DNA of 9,791 bases from an uncultured Halioglobus sp. Its GTDB lineage: Bacteria > Pseudomonadota > Gammaproteobacteria > Pseudomonadales > Halieaceae. Positions 5,850 to 9,791 of this stretch are shown piece by piece. Each line of letters opens with the position of its first letter. Position 1 is the stretch's first letter. The translations under genes were made by a program, and so were the position numbers. The stretch lies in assembly GCA_905480565.1 (NCBI GenBank), contig CAJQQW010000105.1, positions 1-9,791 of the forward strand, read 5' to 3'. The notes under the pieces are model-generated. The model saw only the letters and a list, made by a program, of their open reading frames with translations. It had not been told where the DNA came from and did no database searches.

Positions 5850-6950
5850 ATGGATACTCCCTGGCAGCGCTACCAAGCTGACCTAAAACAGGACAACTTC
5901 TTGCACGATGCCGCGCAGGAAAACGCGGTGAGCTTGCTGGAGCGCCTTTATCAGCGGTTGCTGGCTGTGCCGGCTGAACCCCGGGGAGGCCTGCGCGGCT
6001 GGGTGGGCAGGTTACGAAATGAACCGGCCGAGCCGGTCATCGGCCTCTACCTTTGGGGAGGGGTGGGGAGGGGCAAGACCTACCTCATGGATACGTTTTT
6101 CGATTGCCTGCCCTTCGAGCGCAAGTTGCGAGTGCATTTTCACCGGTTCATGCAGCGCGTCCACGCCGATCTGGGCAGGCTCGAAGGCGAAAAAAACCCG
6201 CTCGATCTGGTGGCGGAGGGGCTTGCAAAGGAAGCCAGGGTGCTTTGCTTTGACGAGTTTTTTGTCACTGATATCGCTGACGCTATGATACTGGGTGAAT
6301 TGATGAAGGCCCTTTTTTCCCGCGGCGTAACCCTGGTGGCCACCTCAAATATAGAGCCAGAGCAACTGTACAAAAATGGCTTGCAGCGACAACGTTTTCT
6401 GCCTGCCATCGATATGATTAACCGCCACACTCAGGTCGTGAACGTCGATGCGGGAGTGGATTACCGGCTGCGTGCGCTGCAGCAAGCGCAGTTGTATCAC
6501 TACCCGCTGGATAAAATAGCGGAAAAGAGTTTGCGCGAGAGTTTTGATCGGTTGGCGCCGGATCGAGGGATGCACTGGGAGCGGCTCGAGGTCAACAAGC
6601 GCTACCTGACCACTCGCTGCCTGGCGAAGGACGCGGTCTGGTTTGAGTTTGCGGAGCTGTGTGATGGCCCTCGATCGCAGAATGATTACATCGAACTGGC
6701 GAAAGTTTTTCATACTGTCCTGATTTCCGGTGTACCCGAATTCGATGCAGACAAGGATGACCAGGCGCGTCGTTTTATCAGTCTGGTCGATGAATTCTAT
6801 GACCGCAATGTCAAATTGGTGCTGGCCGCTGCCACGCCGCTGCTGGCGTTATATGCCGGGGGCAAGCTTGAATTTGAGTTCCAGCGCACCATTTCCCGGT
6901 TGCAGGAGATGCAGTCATTTGAGTACCTCGCCCGGGAGCACCGGCCATAA
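5850..6950 (+). CDS. zapE: ZapE, division-associated AFG1-type ATPase
   Basis: P-loop ATPase of the AFG1/LACE1 family that acts at the Z-ring late in constriction and modulates FtsZ polymers in E. coli. The 366-aa product is collinear with E. coli ZapE: Walker A GGVGRGKT (70-77), HFHRFMQRVH (96-105), Walker B VLCFDEFFVTDI (131-142), sensor-1 region TLVATSNIEPEQLYKNGLQR (161-180), FLPAID and NVDAGVDYRLR (198-208), then RRFISLVDEFYDRNVKL (307-323) and the closing EFEFQRTISRLQEMQS (341-356). The ATG at 5850 yields MDTPWQRYQADL, which is how relatives begin; an in-frame ATG at 5835 would add five residues, and the frame stays open back to 5712. Neither start has a good Shine-Dalgarno. It is divergent from zapG, and the 162 nt after it (6951-7112) carry the rplM promoter but no convincing terminator. 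Confidence 0.94.
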   Translation: MDTPWQRYQADLKQDNFLHDAAQENAVSLLERLYQRLLAVPAEPRGGLRGWVGRLRNEPAEPVIGLYLWGGVGRGKTYLMDTFFDCLPFERKLRVHFHRFMQRVHADLGRLEGEKNPLDLVAEGLAKEARVLCFDEFFVTDIADAMILGELMKALFSRGVTLVATSNIEPEQLYKNGLQRQRFLPAIDMINRHTQVVNVDAGVDYRLRALQQAQLYHYPLDKIAEKSLRESFDRLAPDRGMHWERLEVNKRYLTTRCLAKDAVWFEFAELCDGPRSQNDYIELAKVFHTVLISGVPEFDADKDDQARRFISLVDEFYDRNVKLVLAAATPLLALYAGGKLEFEFQRTISRLQEMQSFEYLAREHRP

Positions 6951-7042
6951 CGGCTTGCCGGGGATCGCAGCAGTAGCGGGCCAGCCCACGGCCGGCGGGT
7001 CTTTTCTGGGTCTGATCGGGCGAAAATATCTGTAACATTGGC

Positions 7043-7071
7043 TTGAAATGATGGGGCCGTTTCAGTAGTAT
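7043..7071 (+). promoter_or_regulatory. rplM: Sigma-70-type promoter for rplM-rpsI
   Basis: TTGAAA (7043-7048, five of six consensus bases) and TAGTAT (7066-7071, four of six) are separated by exactly 17 bp. The predicted start near 7078 leaves a leader of about 35 nt. The bases between the -10 and the start are GC-rich (TCGCGC), a discriminator type common at growth-rate-controlled ribosomal promoters. Confidence 0.7.
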
Positions 7072-7092
7072 TCGCGCTCTTTATTTTGGACT

Positions 7093-7103
7093 CCTCCCAG
7101 AGG
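7093..7103 (+). promoter_or_regulatory. rplM: Small hairpin enclosing the rplM Shine-Dalgarno
   Basis: CCTC (7093-7096) can pair with GAGG (7100-7103) across a 3-nt loop; GAGG is the best Shine-Dalgarno for the rplM ATG at 7113 (9-nt spacer). This could modulate initiation. In E. coli, L13 represses its own operon by acting on the rplM leader; whether this short stem takes part is inference. Confidence 0.3.
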
Positions 7104-7112
7104 CGGATTCTC

Positions 7113-7541
7113 ATGAAAACTTACAGCGCCAAAGCGGAAGAAGTGGCCCGTGACTGGTACGTGGTGGATGCCGCCGATATGACCCTGGGCCGGCTGGCGA
7201 GTGCCATCGCTCACCGGCTGCGCGGCAAGCACAAGGCGGAGTACACTCCCCACGTGGACACAGGCGATTACATTGTTGTGGTGAATGCCGAGAAAGTGAA
7301 GGTGACCGGCGCTAAAAGCACCGATAAGATGTATCACCACCACACCGGCTACCCCGGCGGTCTGAAGTCTATTTCTTTCGAAAAATTGATCGACAAGGCG
7401 CCTGAACGTGTTATCCAGGGGGCGGTCAAGGGCATGTTGCCGCGCAACCCGCTGGGCCGCGCCATGTTCAAGAAGTTGAAGGTTTACGCCGGGAGCGAGC
7501 ATCCGCACGCCGCCCAGCAGCCACAAGCATTGAATATCTAA
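7113..7541 (+). CDS. rplM: 50S ribosomal protein L13
   Basis: Large-subunit protein that binds 23S rRNA early in assembly. The 142-aa product equals the E. coli length and shows the full L13 pattern: [20 protein letters not shown] at the start, [36 protein letters not shown] in the core (about 23-57), [13 protein letters not shown], the signature region around [33 protein letters not shown] (about 105-137). The ATG at 7113 is preferred to an in-frame upstream TTG-type start near 7086 because the protein then begins exactly as in other gammaproteobacteria. rpsI follows after 14 nt, the standard two-gene operon. Confidence 0.98.
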   Translation: MKTYSAKAEEVARDWYVVDAADMTLGRLASAIAHRLRGKHKAEYTPHVDTGDYIVVVNAEKVKVTGAKSTDKMYHHHTGYPGGLKSISFEKLIDKAPERVIQGAVKGMLPRNPLGRAMFKKLKVYAGSEHPHAAQQPQALNI

Positions 7542-7555
7542 CGGACGCGCAGATT

Positions 7556-7948
7556 ATGTCAGCTAGCGAATATTATGGAACCGGCCGTCGCAAGACCTCT
7601 ACCGCGCGGGTATTCATGCGCAACGGGGCTGGTGATATCACGGTTAACAAGAGACCTCTGGATCAGTATTTTGGCCGAGAGGTGGCACGTATGATCGTGC
7701 GTCAGCCGCTCGAGCTGGTTGAGTTGGCTGGAAAATTCGACATAAATGTCACCGTCGTCGGCGGTGGCAGCTTCGGGCAGGCTGGCGCTATCCGCCACGG
7801 CATCACCCGGGCTTTGATGGAATACGATGAATCCCTGCGCGGCACCCTGCGCAGCTCCGGCTATGTGACCCGGGATGCCCGCGAGGTAGAGCGTAAAAAA
7901 GTGGGTCTGCGCAAGGCTCGCAAGCGTCCCCAGTACTCCAAGCGCTAG
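7556..7948 (+). CDS. rpsI: 30S ribosomal protein S9
   Basis: Small-subunit protein of the head domain whose C-terminal tail reaches the P-site tRNA. The 130-aa product has the E. coli length and pattern: [15 protein letters not shown] (6-20), [72 protein letters not shown], with the conserved terminal SKR intact. The ATG at 7556 has only a weak Shine-Dalgarno (GGA in the 14-nt gap after rplM), so translation probably depends on coupling to rplM. A strong terminator follows 43 nt after the stop. Confidence 0.98.
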   Translation: MSASEYYGTGRRKTSTARVFMRNGAGDITVNKRPLDQYFGREVARMIVRQPLELVELAGKFDINVTVVGGGSFGQAGAIRHGITRALMEYDESLRGTLRSSGYVTRDAREVERKKVGLRKARKRPQYSKR

Positions 7949-7990
7949 GCGGAGGGGTCGCCTCGCTGCTGGTGGGGTATTCATGCAGTC

Positions 7991-8028
7991 AAAACGCCTG
8001 GATTGCAGTGCATCCGGGCGTTTTTTTA
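7991..8028 (+). terminator. Strong intrinsic terminator after rpsI
   Basis: AACGCCTGGAT (7993-8003) pairs with ATCCGGGCGTT (8012-8022) over all 11 positions (one G-U), extendable by two A-T pairs to 13 bp, with an 8-nt loop and a run of seven T (8021-8027). The A-run on the left side means it could also work on the - strand. It separates the ribosomal-protein operon from petAB. Confidence 0.93.
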
Positions 8029-8212
8029 GCCGCCTCACAGGGCCTGTGCGGTCCCAGGCCAGATTCAGTATAGAACTTAGAAAATCCAGTGAAATCAAGG
8101 CAGTTTTCTTGTATACAGCCGGCAAACTTATTACCATCTGCACCGTTTTTAATTCTGTATCGAAGTATCGGGCGATGGGCTTCGCGCCTGCGGTTAACCA
8201 GGGGAGTAGAGC
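8029..8212 (+). promoter_or_regulatory. petA: petA upstream region with a possible promoter
   Basis: This 184-nt AT-richer stretch lies between the rpsI terminator and petA, so it must hold the petAB promoter if the terminator is efficient. The best candidate is TATACA (8112-8117) with GTGAAA (8089-8094) at 17 bp, which leaves a leader of about 90 nt. Both boxes are imperfect. I see no gene in it. Confidence 0.35.
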
Positions 8213-8824
8213 ATGAGTAGCGATAGCGCTGACGGCAGCGTCAACCGGACGAGGCGAACATTCCTTACTGCTGCGACCAGTGTGGTGGGCGCCGCCGGTG
8301 CCGTAGGTATCATGACGCCGTTTGTCGGGTCCTGGAACCCGTCGGCCAAGGCAAAAGCTGCAGGGGCTCCGGTCAAGGTAGATATCGGCAAGCTTGAGCC
8401 TGGTCAGATGGTCGTTGAAGAGTGGCGCGGCAAGCCGGTCTACATATTGCATCGTACCGAGGCGCAACTGACTGAACTGCCTCTGTTGAATAGCAGTCTC
8501 AAAGATCCTGATTCAACGATTGAGGGCTCTCAGCCCCCTTATATCAAGGGCATAGACCGCTCGATCCGCCCCGAGATATTTGTCGTCATAGGACTGTGTA
8601 CCCATCTCGGATGCGCGCCCAAGTTTCGACCCGAAGTGGGTGTGACCGAATTCAGTAGCGATTGGGGTGGCGGCTTTTTTTGCCCCTGCCATGGCTCTAT
8701 GTTCGATCTTTCCGGTCGCGTATTTGCGGGCACCAGCCCGGCCTCCCAGAATCTGGTCGTGCCTCCTTACTCCTACGAAGATAAAAATGTGGTGGTGATT
8801 GGCGTTGGCGAGGAGGTAGCGTAA
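8213..8824 (+). CDS. petA: Ubiquinol-cytochrome c reductase Rieske iron-sulfur subunit
   Basis: Takes the first electron from ubiquinol at the Qo site of the bc1 complex and passes it to cytochrome c1. The 203-aa product begins with a twin-arginine segment, NRTRRTFLTA (RR at 14-15), followed by the membrane anchor (about 17-38, TAATSVVGAAGAVGIMTPFVG), as expected for Tat-dependent insertion of the folded cluster domain. The [2Fe-2S] ligands are C129 and H131 in box 1 (CTHLGC) and C157 and H160 in box 2 (CPCHGS); C134 and C159 form the usual disulfide pair. The start is firm: GGGGAG (8201-8206) is 6 nt upstream of ATG. The TAA stop shares its last base with the petB ATG, so petA and petB are translationally linked. 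Confidence 0.97.
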   Translation: MSSDSADGSVNRTRRTFLTAATSVVGAAGAVGIMTPFVGSWNPSAKAKAAGAPVKVDIGKLEPGQMVVEEWRGKPVYILHRTEAQLTELPLLNSSLKDPDSTIEGSQPPYIKGIDRSIRPEIFVVIGLCTHLGCAPKFRPEVGVTEFSSDWGGGFFCPCHGSMFDLSGRVFAGTSPASQNLVVPPYSYEDKNVVVIGVGEEVA

Positions 8825-9791
8825 TGATTGTTAGATTGCTTGTTGCCTTGCGCGATTGGGTGGACGCCCGCCTGCCGATTGTGCGGGCCTGGAACACGCA
8901 CATGGGCAAGTACTACGCGCCCAAAAACTTCAATTTCTTTTACTTTTTTGGTGTCCTTGCGCTACTGATACTGGTTAACCAGCTGTTAACCGGTATCTGG
9001 CTCACGATGAGCTACAACCCGTCCCAGGAAGGTGCGTTTGCGTCGGTTGAGTACATTATGCGGGATGTGGATTTCGGCTGGATTCTGCGTTACATGCACT
9101 CCACCGGTGCCTCGGCGTTTTTTCTTGTTATCTACCTGCACATGTTCCGGGCGCTGTTGTATGGGTCATACAAGAAGCCGCGCGAGTTGATCTGGATTTT
9201 CGGCATGTTGATTTTTGTTGTGCTGATGGCTGAAGCGTTTGTAGGCTACGTTCTTCCTTGGGGTCAGATGTCGTACTGGGGGGCGCAGGTAATTATCTCC
9301 CTGTTTGGGGCAATTCCCTATGTTGGTGAGGATATCGTTACCTGGATCCGCGGCGACTACCTGATATCTGGTATTACGCTGAACCGTTTCTTTGCGCTGC
9401 ACGTGGTAGCCCTGCCGATTATCTTGCTGGCGCTGGTGGTATTGCATCTGCTCGCACTGCATGAAGTCGGGTCGAATAACCCTGATGGCGTTGAGATTAA
9501 GCAGACCAAGGATGACGAGGGCGTGCCGTTGGATGGCATTGCCTTCCACCCCTATTACACGGTGCATGACCTGCAAGCCGTAGGAGTATTCCTCTTTATT
9601 TTTTGCGGTATTATTTTCTTCATGCCGGAGATGGGCGGATACTTTCTGGAATACGCCAATTTTGAAGAAGCGAATAACCTTAAGACGCCGGAACATATTG
9701 CCCCCGTCTGGTATTTCACGCCATTTTACTCGGTGTTGCGCGCGGTACCGGACAAGTTTTGGGGGTTTATTGCCTTTGCCGCATCCGTTGC
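8824..9791 (+). CDS. petB: Cytochrome b of the bc1 complex, cut by the window end
   Basis: Core membrane subunit of ubiquinol-cytochrome c reductase that carries haems bL and bH and forms the Qo and Qi quinone sites. The first 322 codons are present; the frame is open to the last base. Strong AGGAGG (8811-8816) precedes ATG by 7 nt, inside the end of petA. Haem ligands are H92 and H106 in helix B (RYMHSTGASAFFLVIYLHMFRA) and H193 and H208 in helix D. The Qo motif GYVLPWGQMSYWGA is at 141-154, LHEVGSNNPDG at 212-222, and the PEWY position reads PVWY (294-297). The 14-residue gap between the helix D histidines and the insertion-bearing loop before FHPYYTVHDL (241-250) look like beta/gamma-proteobacterial cytochrome b. 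petC (cytochrome c1) should follow beyond the window. Confidence 0.97.
   Translation, partial: MIVRLLVALRDWVDARLPIVRAWNTHMGKYYAPKNFNFFYFFGVLALLILVNQLLTGIWLTMSYNPSQEGAFASVEYIMRDVDFGWILRYMHSTGASAFFLVIYLHMFRALLYGSYKKPRELIWIFGMLIFVVLMAEAFVGYVLPWGQMSYWGAQVIISLFGAIPYVGEDIVTWIRGDYLISGITLNRFFALHVVALPIILLALVVLHLLALHEVGSNNPDGVEIKQTKDDEGVPLDGIAFHPYYTVHDLQAVGVFLFIFCGIIFFMPEMGGYFLEYANFEEANNLKTPEHIAPVWYFTPFYSVLRAVPDKFWGFIAFAASV

Noticed and set aside
6981..7005. Possible terminator after zapE (CCC...GGG followed by TCTTTTCT)
   Set aside because: Only 3-4 contiguous pairs can form before a mismatch; too weak to annotate.
7559..8467. A 302-codon open frame on the - strand across rpsI and petA
   Set aside because: It is antisense to two firmly identified genes, runs through the strong terminator, and its translation has no recognisable domain. 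It is a by-product of GC-rich codon use.
9166..9696. A 176-codon open frame on the - strand inside petB
   Set aside because: Fully antisense to cytochrome b; composition is not protein-like and no start signal is seen.
1..9791. A new multi-gene defence, mobile or biosynthetic system
   Set aside because: All genes of appreciable size belong to known housekeeping families in a conserved order; there are no inverted-repeat element ends, direct-repeat arrays, integrases or toxin-antitoxin-like pairs.

Overview
The window is ordinary chromosomal DNA from a GC-rich gammaproteobacterium. The proteins and gene order (mlaC-ibaG-hisG-hisD, degS, nif3, zapG/zapE, rplM-rpsI-petA-petB) match the block found with variations in Pseudomonas, Marinobacter and the marine Cellvibrionales/Halieaceae; a marine member of the last group is my best guess, not a proof. 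I see no mobile element, CRISPR array, tRNA/rRNA, prophage gene or base-composition break.

Layout. (1) Positions 103-3150, + strand: mlaC (periplasmic phospholipid carrier), ibaG (BolA-family Fe-S/Grx partner), hisG (short-form ATP phosphoribosyltransferase) and hisD (histidinol dehydrogenase). A clear hairpin terminator follows hisD at 3175-3207. Relative to the usual neighbourhood, mlaB (after mlaC), murA (between ibaG and hisG) and hisC (after hisD) are missing. The murA slot is reduced to 78 nt holding a strong Shine-Dalgarno and a tiny ORF that overlaps the hisG start. (2) 3212-4300, - strand: degS/algW, the membrane-anchored site-1 protease of the sigma-E/AlgU envelope stress response, convergent with hisD. 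(3) 4394-5161, +: a NIF3/YbgI dinuclear-metal protein, divergent from degS; a perfect TATAAT lies across its start. (4) 5167-5643, -: zapG/yhcB, with its stop only 5 nt from the nif3 stop; a near-perfect 30-bp palindrome covers the nif3 3' end. (5) 5850-6950, +: zapE, a division-associated AAA+ ATPase, divergent from zapG. (6) 7113-7948, +: rplM-rpsI (ribosomal proteins L13 and S9) behind a good sigma-70-type promoter and ending in a strong 13-bp terminator. (7) 8213 to the window end, +: petA-petB (Rieske protein and cytochrome b of the bc1 complex); petB is cut by the window edge and petC is expected beyond it.

How the genes fit together. Envelope homeostasis (MlaC, DegS) and division (ZapG, ZapE) sit beside core biosynthesis (His), translation (L13, S9) and respiration (bc1). 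These are housekeeping genes in a conserved order, not a dedicated system. No undescribed multi-gene system is supported. The points worth a second look are local: the contracted murA slot with possible translational coupling into hisG, the palindrome at the nif3/zapG junction, the nif3/degS divergent start region, and lineage-type features of cytochrome b (PVWY, 14-residue haem-ligand spacing).
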